Source: Nymphaea colorata
Taxonomy: Eukaryota; Streptophyta; Magnoliopsida; Nymphaeales; Nymphaeaceae
Length of the DNA stretch: 60,000 bases
Assembly (NCBI RefSeq): GCF_008831285.2
Contig: NC_045139.1
Span: 11,072,704 to 11,132,703, forward strand
Direction: 5' to 3'
In this document: positions 23,994-34,966 of the stretch, piece after piece
Numbering within the stretch: position 1 is the first letter of the stretch
How the letters are laid out: each line of letters starts with the position of its first letter
The notes under the pieces: model-generated
Seen by the model: only the letters and a program-made list of their open reading frames with translations
Databases searched by the model: none
Told to the model about the DNA's origin: nothing
Position numbers and translations under genes: made by a program

Positions 23994-25712
23994 TAAGACT
24001 GATTTTACTATATATATCAGTTATTTGAGGGCATTACGGAACCTGACCTCTCTTTCTAACAAAAGGAAATTAGCTGATAAAAGTAAAAAAAAAAAAAAAA
24101 AAACTGAGTATATTTGTCTCAAACGCTTAGGTTCTTTTTTATTATGGTGCTGCCTCAATACAGTTGATTGACAATTTCTGCTTACCTATTTTTATAAGAC
24201 TAAGTAGGATAAGTATTTCTGCTCAACTGCTCAACTGAAAGCATAAGCTTTCCTTCCCCCATCCATGAGGATATCATATCTCTCTCAGGATGATGTTTCT
24301 GTTATACTTCAACTTGTATATTAGTTTCTTCATTTTTAACAGTACAGAAAGTTGATGCCACGAGAGCTTGAAATTAAAAATTAGCCGTCTATCAACCTCT
24401 ATCTTGTCCATTATGCCAACCTTCTTGAGGTTCAGATTAGATCATTGTAACTTTTTATGAGAAAAAAAAAAAGAAAGGCAATTCGGGATGATGCTTCTTT
24501 TGAATGAGATGGATCATTCTTTTTTCCAATTAAGTTCAAAAACAAAGTCACGTATAGACTTTGTAAAGATCAATTGCTGCAAGTTTTTATTTCCTCAGTA
24601 ACCTCACTTCAGGGTAGACACTTCCCCTACTTTGGAGGACCCATATTGCCCATTGAAGGTTTGACGGTCAGGGTGTGGGTCTACGCCTTGAACTTGTATA
24701 AAGTTGGGCTTGGAATTGAACCATAATTGTCTAAATGACAGCCAAGGTCTAACGGACAATCTTCAAGAGGGTTGTTACATCACAATCAAGTAGGGTTTGA
24801 TAGGTGACTAGTTTCCGCTTTAAATCTTTAAGGGATAACTCTCTGTGCTACAAAAAGAGCCACTGACGTACAAGTTGAAGCATAGTCTCAAAGCACCAAG
24901 TAGACCATATACTCCAATAAATGAAGGGTTAGGTGGAAGCTTTGGCCTTCTTTCATGTTGGCCTAGCGAAAACTATGCAAACATTTTCTTATGAAATTGA
25001 AGAATTTTTAATTGTGCCTTTATTACACGTTGTATCGAAAAAAAATTACAACAGGCAAATATCAATAGGCTGCATTGATTTTAGTACTTACCGAAAAGGC
25101 TGTTAACTTTTTGTGAAACTTTCAACAACCACCTCTATGTAGAAAATTTTTAAATAACATACTAATGTATAGAAATGCCCTTCCCACACTACTTTTCAAA
25201 AAATAACAAAAATTTCAAAAAATTACAATAACAGAAAGCCCCTTGCTGTCCAACAGGGGGTAATTTGTTTCGAAATTTTTGTTAATTTTGAAAGTTTCTT
25301 AAGAAAATGGCATTTTCATATTTTAATTTAGTATGCTAATTTTTTCTAGGAAAAACCGGTTGGTTCTTTGAGAGTTTCGCGCAAAAGCTGAAGGCCATTT
25401 TCAATGAGTTCCAAAAGTTAGGATATCCAACTGTTTGATAAGCACCTATTTGTAATTTTTTCATACCAATTGTGTGTCACTTGTTATTTTGACACCTTTG
25501 GGGTGGGGGTTAGGTTTTGGTGGTGTTGCTTTCATGAACAAACATCCGAATGTAACATTACCTGTCTCATTCCTTGGACCCTAAAAAATTTTATTTATTG
25601 GTTTGACATTTTTGCAAAAAAGTCCCTATCTTATGAATCATATTATAATGTTTTGTATTACATGAAATTGTGAATAAGTCTCTATCGCCAATGCCTGTTC
25701 AAGACTTTGAAG

Positions 25713-25970
25713 GTAGGCCTGGGCATCGGGCAGGCTCGACACCTGAAACACAAGCTTGGCCCGACACTTAAGTTTCAAGCTCGGCCCGACACTTAAATCC
25801 CGAACTTGGGCTCAGTCCAATTAAAATTTAAAAAAATATATTAATATAAAATAATATATAAAAAATAATTAATCATAATCAAATATTATAATTATATATA
25901 CAAATCAATAAAATTAATGTTATAAATCTTATTGAACCAATCCGGGCTTAGTCGGGCCCACCCAACTATT
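25713..25970. mobile_element. hAT-like remnant (one end visible)
   Basis: The left end TAGGCCTGGGCATCGGGC resembles the ends of the complete element at 17001-17833. It is followed by GGCCCGACACTTAA repeats and an AT-rich core. The right side fades at about 25970 (CGGGCCCACCC) without a clear terminus. No target duplication was found. Confidence 0.4.
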
Positions 25971-26972
25971 AACCTCTCATTCACGACGAATGAATTTAAT
26001 TATGCATATAAGTTCTCATGAGAAAAGAAAAAGTGTACCATAAACATCATCTACATAAGCCAAAAGACAGTGATAGTTTTCAGAAAATGGCCTTTTGGTT
26101 TTTTCCACAAACGTTTCTTTTAGGAGGTGTTTGATTTGGTGTCCTCACAGTGGATGTTATCCGAGCACAGGTAAGGCCGGAGAGGGCTGGCATCAGCCTC
26201 GTCCACATTGTATTGCTATCAAACCGAAACACTAAGGACTCATTTGGCAACAATAACAAACTGTTACTATTCAATAAACCTATTCAAAAATTTGAGGTGG
26301 ATTCATGGAACACTATGTTATGGCGTTTCATGAATATACCTTGATTTCTGGGCAAGTTCATGAATCAGTAATACCTTGTTAGTGTTGTCAAACAACCTCT
26401 AAAGGGGTCAACATTAACCAATATGGGTCCGTACCAAACCATTTACTAATAAGATCATAATAAAAAATGAATTTGATCCATAAAAGAATATATTCTTATG
26501 TTTGATGCCAAGATATGCTCCAAGCAATTTAAGGCAGCTGGTTGGACCAAAAAGTGGTAGGTGGTCAGTCATTAATTTGATTCTTGTTGGCGTCAACCTC
26601 CTGCATAAGCAGGCATAACCCTCAACCCCAGGTGTGGGGAGACTAGCTCCTAGGCATCTCTCCTAATACTAGAATTTTGGATCTGAATCTAGCTCCAGAT
26701 CAGGAATCATATCTAGATCAGAATTGGGCCCCAGGATTTCTTCATTCAAAACCAGATCCAGTGAATCTACCCATAGTCCATATTCAAAGCCACTCACTTT
26801 CTAAGATGACAACTGACTCAGAATCCGAACGGCTTCTAGTTGTTTGTACCCATAGCACATATCTGGATTTGATGAGACCTAAAAATGTAATTAGAGATAT
26901 AAATATCATTGTATAAACCCGAGACATCATACCATTTGCAATGTTTTTATAAATATTTTTTGAAAAAAAACT

Positions 26973-26974
26973 TA

Positions 26975-27047
<73 letters not shown>
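26973..27047. repeat. (CT)n(TA)n compound microsatellite
   Basis: A CT run (about 26973-26999) is followed by about 24 TA steps. A C/T-rich tract continues to about 27120. The frame across it is an artefact. Confidence 0.95.
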
Positions 27048-27051
<4 letters not shown>

Positions 27052-27329
27052 TTCTTTTATTTTCCTTTTCTTTTTCTTTTCTTTTCTTTTTCCTTTTCCT
27101 TTTCTTTTGGTTTCCCCTTTGTTCTAGCCGTTGGGATGAGCCGTTGGAACCTTCTTGGGCTGTCTCTTGTATGCTGTTTTACACAGCCATTTGACATTCA
27201 TTTCAATAAAATTGATATATTTTCAAGTGGCCTTAGTGCCTTTTTCTATCATATTCTTCTTTAGTGACTATTATAGTCACATTTGTACATGCAAGGAAGG
27301 CTAAGGCAATGGGCAAGACACTGACACTG

Positions 27330-27908
27330 AGGCAGCATAGGAAGAAGGGAGCGAGTGAGGAAGAAGGAGGGAGGAAGAAGGGAGGCAACGGAAGAAGAAG
27401 GGAGGAAAGAAGGGAGCGAGGGAAGAAGAAGGGAGGCAGCGAAGGAAGAAGAAGGGAGGAAGACAGGAAGAAGGGAGGGAGGGAGGAAGAAGGGAGGCAG
27501 CAGAGGAAGAAGAAGGGAGGCACATGAAGAAGAGAGCGACGGAGGAAGAAGGGAGGCAGGGGGAGGAAAGAAGGGAGCGAGGGAAGAAGAAGGGAGGCAG
27601 CGGAGGAAGAAGAAGGGAGGAAGACAAGAAGAAGGGAGGGAGGGAGGACGAAGGGAGCGAGGGAGGAAGAAGGGAGGCAGTGGAAGAAGAAGAAGGGAGG
27701 AAGGCAGGAAGAAGGGAGAGAGGCAGGAAGAAGGGAGAGAGGCAGGAAGAAGGGAGGCAGCAGAGGAAGAAGAAGGGAGCGACGGAGGAAGAAGGGAGGC
27801 GGAGGGAGGAAGAAGGGAGGCAGCGGAGGAAGGAGGAGGGAGGAAGAAGGGAGGCACAGAAAGAAGGGAGGCGGAGGAAGAAGGGAGGCACAGGAAGAAG
27901 GGAGGCAG
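27330..27908. repeat. Minisatellite array 1, purine strand on +
   Basis: Degenerate tandem units built from GGAAGAAGGGAGGC and GGAAGAAGAAGGGAGGCA, almost wholly A/G on this strand. It is the reverse orientation of the arrays at 33.5 and 39.0 kb. The left neighbour (27290-27330) matches, in reverse, a segment at about 41940-41990 in the GC-rich block. The right neighbour (27911-27950) matches 52110-52060 in reverse. The open frames of 87-247 codons on both strands arise because purine-only codons contain few stops. They have no start context or domain and are not annotated as genes. Confidence 0.95.
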
Positions 27909-27910
27909 CA

Positions 27911-29257
27911 ATTTGTAATTTGTTCCAGAGAACAGAACATGTTTGTAATTTGTTTTGGTAACGCTCGTGCATGCAAGCAATTAGTTCCTTATATTTATGA
28001 TCTAACAAATGTTCTTCTGCTTGTTTTCAGGTCTTTCCAAAATTTTATTCAGGCGACACCCGAACAAGGCTTTTCGTATATTGGATGCTCGCCTCTATCG
28101 CTTTTCGTTTGTAACAAAATCTATGAAGCTGTTGATATTATTTGACGCCGCCAAGAGTGCAACTAAGTCTCCAGATGCAAGTAATTTGTGTTTAAAAAAA
28201 AAACATTATTTAAGAGAAAATGAAACTTCGTTGAAACAATTTGTTTAGTCATTAGTAACTTTAAGTTAAGTAAAATAGCAAAATAATTCACATAATCAGA
28301 TCAGATCAGTTTCCTGGTTATAAATCCATGATTAACGCAAAAGTAAAAGTTTAAATTTTAATACTAAAACTGAACATTGAAAAATTGAAACCAGACATGA
28401 CTTACATACACATGTGATGCACTTCATGATGACTTTGGCGAAATTTAGGCCTAATATCTCCATTAACCTTCTTATTTTTAAGTTAAATCATGATGGCTGA
28501 CACCCTTTTGTTCAATTTTGTATACAGGGTAAGTAGAATTTTCTTTTTTCACAAACTAAGAACGGATTTCATTTATGGTCCATATATGAAAAAATGCTAT
28601 ATAGATCAGTTTATAAACTTGTCCTAGAATAGAACCTTGTAACCCACTTTCGTCTGGCTTGTGGTTTAACGCCATTTTCCCAAATCTCTCCATCTAGTAC
28701 TCCAAATCATGGCGACAAAAACATATAAAACGAGAGAAATAAGGCAGCTGTTTAAACGTTTTTTCCCGTTTTTTTTTTTAATGCAAACTGGTTGTTTCCA
28801 TTTTTTATTTTTTTTATTTATTACTTGTTTACTTACTTTTTGATGTTTGTGTCATTAGTGTTTTTTCAAGCTCAATGTATTATAACCAACCGATAAAAAG
28901 CCAGCGTTTTTTCAAGCTCACTGTATTATAACCAACCGATAAAAAGCCAGCCAGCGTATAAAAACTGAAGAATTCAAACAGTCGAGTTGGCCTTCCTCGT
29001 GCTTCACCCTTTGTTCCCACCAGGATCCTTTCATTTATCGGTGGATCTCGAAAGTCCAAAATATTTAACTATATAATCAATCAAAGTAGTCCATCAAAAG
29101 GGACATGAACTCCTTGATCATACTTAAATTTTGGAATGTGGTGTGACAGCATCCGAAGACGGCGCATTGGTGGCTGCGCGTCGCCGACGAGTGGATTGGA
29201 TACTGGCCCAGCACCATTTTCACGACTTGGAGCGACATTTTCATGCATGGGTTCGAC
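27911..29257 (+). pseudogene. Decayed neprosin (DUF239) gene fragment, two exon relics
   Basis: Relic 1 starts at 28031 after a good acceptor (TTGTTTTCAG). It reads VFPKFYSGDTRTRLFVYW, matching the GDTRTRLF-YW block of plant neprosin proteins, then loses the expected sequence and meets a stop at 28112. Relic 2 starts near 29151 after GTGTGACAG and reads HPKTAHWWLRVADEWIGYWP, then STIFTTWSDIF, matching the DP-TGNWWL---D--IGYWP block. It breaks off at about 29257, where the dispersed repeat begins. Neprosins are secreted glutamic peptidases. The catalytic parts are missing and the gene is dead. It parallels the better-preserved exon at 54658-55038. Confidence 0.65.
28862..28952. repeat. 45-bp tandem duplication
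   Basis: The unit contains TTTTTTCAAGCTCA, then TGTATTATAACCAACCGATA, and occurs twice back to back with one substitution. It lies between the two neprosin exon relics. Confidence 0.85.
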
Positions 29258-32200
29258 CGACAACAGATATTCTGTGAAGATCCGACCGAATGATCGGTAA
29301 GTCGGTGGCTCGCTCTTTTCTCATATGAAATGGCATTTGATTCTCGCATAGGAAGAAAGACGGTGGGTATAAATGCGCCAAAAATTTTCTTCGAATCGAC
29401 ATCGGTTTTTAGAGAAAAAGAAAGTCAGACGCTCCAATGCTTTTTTTTTCTTCTTGCCCGTTAGCGCTGGCAAATTCCCCACCCTCCTCTCTTCGTCATC
29501 GTTTCTTGACCCACCATTGAGCTCTTTGGGCAGCATATCTTTCTTTTATTCGCAGGCGTTGGTTCAACGGGCTGAGCGATCGGATGTCAATGGTGATCCA
29601 TCGGATGTCAATGGGTGACAATGGTGATGCAATCGGACGATGGGGATGAGGATTTCTTGCAAGGTATGGCCCTGTGAAAGATGTAGAGGCTCGTACTGTT
29701 CTCTCGTTCCTTTTGTTTATTTTCTGCTGTTCACGGTGTGTTCTTTGTGCAGATTGAGGGCATATCAATGCTCCTTTTTAAATTTTCGCAGTGGTGTTAA
29801 TGAATGGGCAGCGGTGGTGGAGTGGAGATGATTAAGTGCCATTGAGATCAAGATCGAGATAGGAACAGGGAGATTAATGGCGGCGAACGAATCAGCAGTT
29901 GGAGATTAATCATCAGAATATCGTCAAGATGCATGACATTATTGAGTTGAGTTCGGATGGGCCGGAGGTTCTGTTGTCCTTCTTTGTTTCTTTTGTTATG
30001 TTCGATTAAAATTTTGAGTGTTTCTTCTTTGTATATTGTGTGTTCTTTTTGCAGATTGAGAGCATATCAATGGTCCTTTGTACATTGTCACAGTGGTGTT
30101 ATTGAATGGCAGCGGTGGTGGAGATGATTAAGTGCCATTGAGGTCAAGATGGAGATAGAAACAGGGAGATTAATGGCGGCGAACGAATCCGCCATTGGAG
30201 ATTAATCGTCAGAATATCGTCCGGATGCATGACGTTATTGAGGTGAGTTCGGATGGGCCAGTGATTCTATTGTCCTTCTTCGTTTCTTTTGTTTTGTTGG
30301 AGTAAAATTTTGAGTGTTTCTTCTTTGTTCACTGTGTGTTCTTTTTTCAGATTGAGGGCATACCAATGCTCCTTTGTACACTGTCGCAGTGGTGCTATTG
30401 AATTGGCAGTGGTGGTGGAGATGATTAAGTGCCACTGAGATGAAGATGCAGATAGAAACAGGGAGATTAATGACGGCGAACGAATCAGCCGTTGGAGATT
30501 AATCGTCTGGATGCATGAGGTCATTGAGGTGAGTTCTGATGGGCCAGCGATTCCGTTGTCCTTCTTTGTTTCTTTTGTTTTGTAGGAGTAAAATTTTGAG
30601 TGTTTCTTGCTCCACCATTGAGCTCTTTGGGCAGCATATCTTTCTTTTAATGGTAGGAGTTCGTTCGCAGGGCGTAGCCATCGGTTGACAATAGTGATGC
30701 AGTCGGATGATGGGGATGAGGATTTCTTGCAAGAAATGCCCTGTGAAATATGTAGAGGCTCTTACTGTTCTATCGTTCCTTTTGTTTATTTTCTTGCTGT
30801 TCACTGTGTGTTCTTTGTGCAGATTGAGGGCTTATCAATGCTCCTTTGTAGATTGTCGCAGTGGTGTTATTGAATGGGCGGTGGTGGTGGAGATGATTAA
30901 GTGCCATTCAGATCAAGATCGAGATAGAAACAGGGAGATCAATGGCGGCCAATGAATCAGCCATTGGAAATTAATCATCAGGATATCGTCTGTATGCATG
31001 ACGTTATTGAGGTGAGTTCAGATGGGCCATCGATTCTGTTGTCCTTCTTCGTTTCTTTTGTTCTGTTGGAGTAAAATTTTGAGTGTTTCTTCTTTGTCAC
31101 GGTTAAATGTGAGGATGGTGCGTGATTGGTAAAATAGTTTGGAATGTGTTCATTCGTAATTGTTTGGCTTTCTCATAAACGAACTGATATTCGTTTTTGA
31201 GATGACACTCAGAATTTGATAATGAGGGTGCGATTAGGTGGCAGGAAGCAGCAGGAATTGAATTTCTTTTGGTATAACTGCCTTGATTGTTTAAGGATGA
31301 TGGCAAATAGCGCAATGTGGTTTGGGAGTTTGTGAAATACCTGATGGCTAGGTTGAGGATTAATGTTTTCGTTAAACATTTTATTATCAAATGACACCGT
31401 GTCTTTGGGAATCAACAACTTGCAAGGAAGGCCTTTGTTTGGTGTTGTACTGCCCGAACATGAAGAAGAATGATTGGAAGACCAAACAACTTGCTTTGTC
31501 GTTGAACACTGCTCTGTTCTCTTTTCTACTGTTTCCATTTTCTGCATTATGTGTTGCATCTGATATTGACATTGAACTTTGTAAACAAGATGGCTTCAAA
31601 AGATCTGAATCAGTTTTTGTTTGACAATGTTGATTTCAGTATTATATAATCTTTTGCAGACACAGACTTAAGATGAATATAAGAGGATGTTTGCCAATGT
31701 GAATATGAAATAAAAGAAAAAAAAATTGGTTTGATTCAAGAGGGATAATTTTGTTCTTGAATATGGACTTAATAATATTCTTATTCAGGGTTCCTTGTAG
31801 TATGTACTCCTTGCTAAACAATTAATGCTTCACTATTGACTCTGTTGAGTATTTGATTTAAGGAGAACAATATTTATGAGCGGGCATGGGGATTCAACAG
31901 ATTGGTTGACCTTATTATCAAATGTCATTATAGGTTATTCTTGTTTTGTCAGTTACTTGCACAATGTTTCTCTTCAATACTAATTTGGGGGGCTTTATTA
32001 TTTTGTTACTTTGCATGTTATTGAAGAAAAGGCTTCCTATGATGTGCTTGTTCATTGGGACAAGCAAGGAGCAGCGTATGATGTTGCATCATTACTAATA
32101 ATGCAGTTCCTAGCTTGTCACTCTCTTCTTATGTTTTCTCCTCTTTTCATTCTTTTATTATCGGATGAGTGCATAACGCAATTTTGTGACTGTATTGATG

Positions 32201-33506
32201 TGGTTAAGATTTTCTTACTGCATTACTCTAGTTATTCAGTTTCTTGGGATTGCTGCTTCTTGGATGCCTCACACTTTTTTTTATCATTTCTGATGAATAA
32301 TATTTAGCTTGGTTAAACATTACATTACTGAAGCTATTCAATTTCTTGAGATTACTGGTTCGTGGACAAAACATTTTCTTTTTTCTCATTTTTTTGATGA
32401 ATATGATTTATCTTAATTAAATATTTTCTGATTCTAAATGCTTTTTAATGATAATTTTTTTTACAGTTTTCCATTTCGAAGACCTGGTTTGGGAATTTAT
32501 TGAGCTTTTTTAATGATGCTTGGAGCTTGTGGTAAATGTCCATCAAATACGTGTTGTCATTTATTTTTTATTTACATTACGTGCACATTGTTAATTAGAT
32601 TTAAAAGTTTACTCAAGTTATTCATTTTCCTGATATTACTACTTTAAGAGCTTCACGTCTTCTTTTTCTCATTTTTTCTCCTGATATTTTTTATGAAGCT
32701 TTTGTAACTAACTTTTTATTATATATCTAACATCAATAAAAGATATGATGTCATTTCTTCTATTGATTACATGATTATACATTTTTGTCAAATTTTGTGT
32801 ACTACTTCAATTTGTTTTGTATGATTATGTATTCTTAGGTTTTTAAAAAGTTAAAAGGTTATTTATCTTATATTGACATACTCTTATCATTATCGTTTTT
32901 TTTTTCAAGACTTGTTATTGAGCTCTTTGATTTGCATATGTTTTGTTTTTGTGAATAGCTCATTTTTGTTTTTTTTGTTTTTACTCAGGTTTATGATGTT
33001 GGGCTTTAGACGATGGCTTAAATATAAACTTTTATTAGACATGATAGTTTTTTTAATTCATGTTAGACAAGGATTAACTTGCTAAGAAATCTGTTCATGT
33101 TAAATGTTTTTTATGATAAATTTATTGTTAGTTCTTACTTTTCTCTCTCAAAAGTTATTTATAGACTTGTCTCTTTATAATATTTACTAACTTTAACTTC
33201 TGATTTCTTCTACTAATTAGGTATTATTTTATTTTTTGTTTAAATTTTTTACAATTTAGTGTTGTATTTGTTGAATATGTTCAAATATATAACAATCATA
33301 TTCAACCCTTCTTTTAGTCTCTAGAGATTCTATATAGGCTTGGCTGATTACAACGTCATCACTACACACCCATGAGACAGGTGCTATTTCCTTTTTTCAA
33401 ACTTATTTCATATTTGATTATTAGTGTGTTCTGGTAATTTTTTGCTATTTATGGCTGTTTAATGAGAGCATATCTCACGAAAATCTATTATATTCTTTTA
33501 TGTTGT
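29258..33506 (+). repeat. Dispersed repeat unit, copy 1 (no array insertion)
   Basis: A unit of about 4.2 kb that occurs again, rearranged, at 34967-38804, and partly in reverse at 50.4-51.24 kb. Its head (29258-32230) contains the block CAACAGATATT..AATGATCGGTAAG, four exon-like repeats, and a region near 31100-32200 with short frames. Its tail (32231-33506) is AT-rich. At 32228-32230 it keeps the uninterrupted sequence ACTCTAGTTATTCAG, the empty version of a site that carries transposon ends in copy 2. No protein family was recognised. It may be a large non-autonomous element or a decayed gene amplified with neighbouring DNA. Confidence 0.6.
29753..31011 (+). repeat. Four exon-like repeats with AG/GT-type borders
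   Basis: Blocks of about 180-195 bp start at 29753, 30055, 30351 and 30823. Each follows TTTTTGCAG, TTTTTTCAG or TTTGTGCAG and begins ATTGAG. Each ends near 29947, 30242, 30528 and 31011 at TATTGAG or CATTGAG; three of the four then have GTGAGTTC and the first has TTGAGTTC. Spacers share GTTTCTTTTGTT and TTTTGAGTGTTTCTT. Two more blocks lie at 37134-37332 and 37439-37611, and one in reverse near 50680-50510. All frames carry stops, so if they are exons they are non-coding. The repeat could also simply include splice-like edges by common descent. Confidence 0.6.
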
Positions 33507-33517
33507 TTTGCGCATCC

Positions 33518-34743
33518 CTTCTTCTTCCTCCACTGCCTCCTTTCTTCCTCCCTCCTTCTTCCTCTGCCTCCCTTCTTCCTGTGCCTCCCTTCTTCTTCCT
33601 CTGCTGCCTCCCTTCTTCTTCCTCCCTCGCTCCCTTCTTCCTGCACCTCCCTTCTTCTTCCTCTGCTGCCTTCCTTCTTCCTGTGCTTCCCTTGTTCTTC
33701 CTCCGCTGCCTTCCTTCTTCCTCCCTCCTTCCTCTGCCTCCCTTCTTTCTCCCTCGCTCCCTTCTTTCTGCGCTTCCCTTCTTCCTCCACCGCTGCCTCC
33801 CTTCTTCCTCCCTCCTTCTTCCTGCGCCTCCCTTCTTCCTCCCTTGCTCCCTTCTTCGTGCGCCTCCCTTCTTCCTCCCTCGTTCCCTTCTTCATGTGCC
33901 TCCCTTCTTCTTCCTCCGCTGCCTCCTTTCTTCTTGTGCCTCCCTTCTTCTTCCTCTGCTGCCTCCCTTCTTCTTCCCTCCTTCTTGCGCCTCCCTTCTT
34001 CCTCCCTCGCTCTCTCTTCCTGCACCTCCCTTCTTCCTCCCTTCTTCTTCCTCCGCTGCCTCCATTCTTCTTCCCCCCTCGCTTCCTTCTTCTTGCGCCT
34101 CCCTTCTTCTTCCTCTGTTGCCTCCCTTCTTCCTCCCTCCTTCTTCCTCCCTTGCTCCCTTCTTCCTCCCTTCTTCTTACTCCGCTGCCTCCCTTCTTCC
34201 TCCCTCCATCCTCCACCTCATTTCATCCTCCCTCGCTCCCTTCTTCCTACGCCTCTCTTCTTCCTCTGTTCTTCTTCCTCCGCTGACTCCTTTCTTCCTC
34301 CCTCCTTCTTCCTCCGCCTCCCTTCTTCTTCCCCCCGCTGCCTCCCTTGTTCCTCCCTCCTTCTTCCTGCGTCTTCCTTCTTCCTCCCTATCTCCCTTCT
34401 TCCTACGCCTCCCTTCTTGTTCCTCTGCTGCCTCCCTTCTTCGTTCCTCCTCCTTCCTCCGCCTCCCTTCTTCCTCTCTCGCTACCTTTTTCCTCCGCCT
34501 CCTTTCTTCCTCCATCGTTCCCTTCTTCCTGAGCCTCCTTTCTTTCTCCGCCCTCCTTCCCTTTTTCCACCGCCTCCCTTTTTCTTCCCTTCCTCCCTTC
34601 TTCCTCCTGCCTCCTTCCCTTTTTCTTCTGCCTACCGTTCTTCCTCGCTCCCTTCTTCATCCGCCTCCCTTCTTCCTCGCTCTCTTCTTCCTCCACCTCC
34701 CTTCTTCCTCGCTCTCTTCTTCCTCCACCTCCCTTCTTCCACT
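33518..34743. repeat. Minisatellite array 2, pyrimidine strand on +
   Basis: Degenerate units such as CCTCCCTTCTTCCTC, TTCCTCCGCTGCCTCC and CCCTCGCTCCCTTCTTCCT, almost entirely C/T with scattered G and A. The left border (33507) joins the tail of the copy-1 repeat abruptly. The right border passes into an AT-rich subterminal zone and a Harbinger-like end at 34963. Overlapping open frames of up to 427 codons in several reading frames are artefacts of composition. Confidence 0.95.
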
Positions 34744-34963
34744 TAACCTGAAAATATATTTCTTTTTCATCAAACTGAAATAAATTTCTGAAAAAAATAT
34801 ATTTCTTTCTCATCAAACTGAAATAAATTTTTGAAAATTTATTTCTCAGTCATCACACACGTCAAAATGGGAATCGAAAAAATTTTTCTCATTCCATTTT
34901 TCCAGGAAATATATTTCCAGAAATATATTTCCAATTCCCAATTTCCAGCTATCAAATGTTACC
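34744..34963. mobile_element. Right end of a PIF/Harbinger-like element carrying array 2
   Basis: After the array comes an AT-rich zone with a duplicated TTTCATCAAACTGAAATAAA-like unit. It ends ATTTCCAGCTATCAAATG then TTACC (34941-34963), followed by TTA at 34964-34966. Read inward, the end is GGTAACATTTGATAGC. The matching left end at 38805 is GGTAAAGTTTGATGGG, preceded by TTA. A TTA target site and short inverted repeats starting with G are typical of PIF/Harbinger elements. The left end that should accompany this right end is missing; array 2 runs straight into unrelated sequence at 33507. Confidence 0.6.
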
Positions 34964-34966
34964 TTA

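Larger units (their letters stand above)
22860..26970. other. AT-rich intergenic region
   Basis: About 4 kb with no recognised gene. It holds a poly-T/poly-A tract near 23120-23145, a long TA run (about 23852-23901) inside a direct repeat, and a poly-A tract near 24087. A hAT-end remnant starts at about 25713 (TAGGCCTGGGCATCGGGC, then GGCCCGACAC words). The scattered short frames (60-79 codons) are not recognisable. Confidence 0.5.

Noticed and set aside
27233-28008. Frames of 235-247 codons on the minus strand and 187 codons on +
   Set aside because: Purine/pyrimidine array artefact; no conserved protein.
30685-30955. Cysteine-rich 62- and 82-codon frames in the dispersed repeat
   Set aside because: Not conserved between blocks; stops and frameshifts in the other copies.
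33462-34816. Frames of 274-427 codons and their minus-strand partners
   Set aside because: Same composition artefact as array 3; overlapping in several frames.
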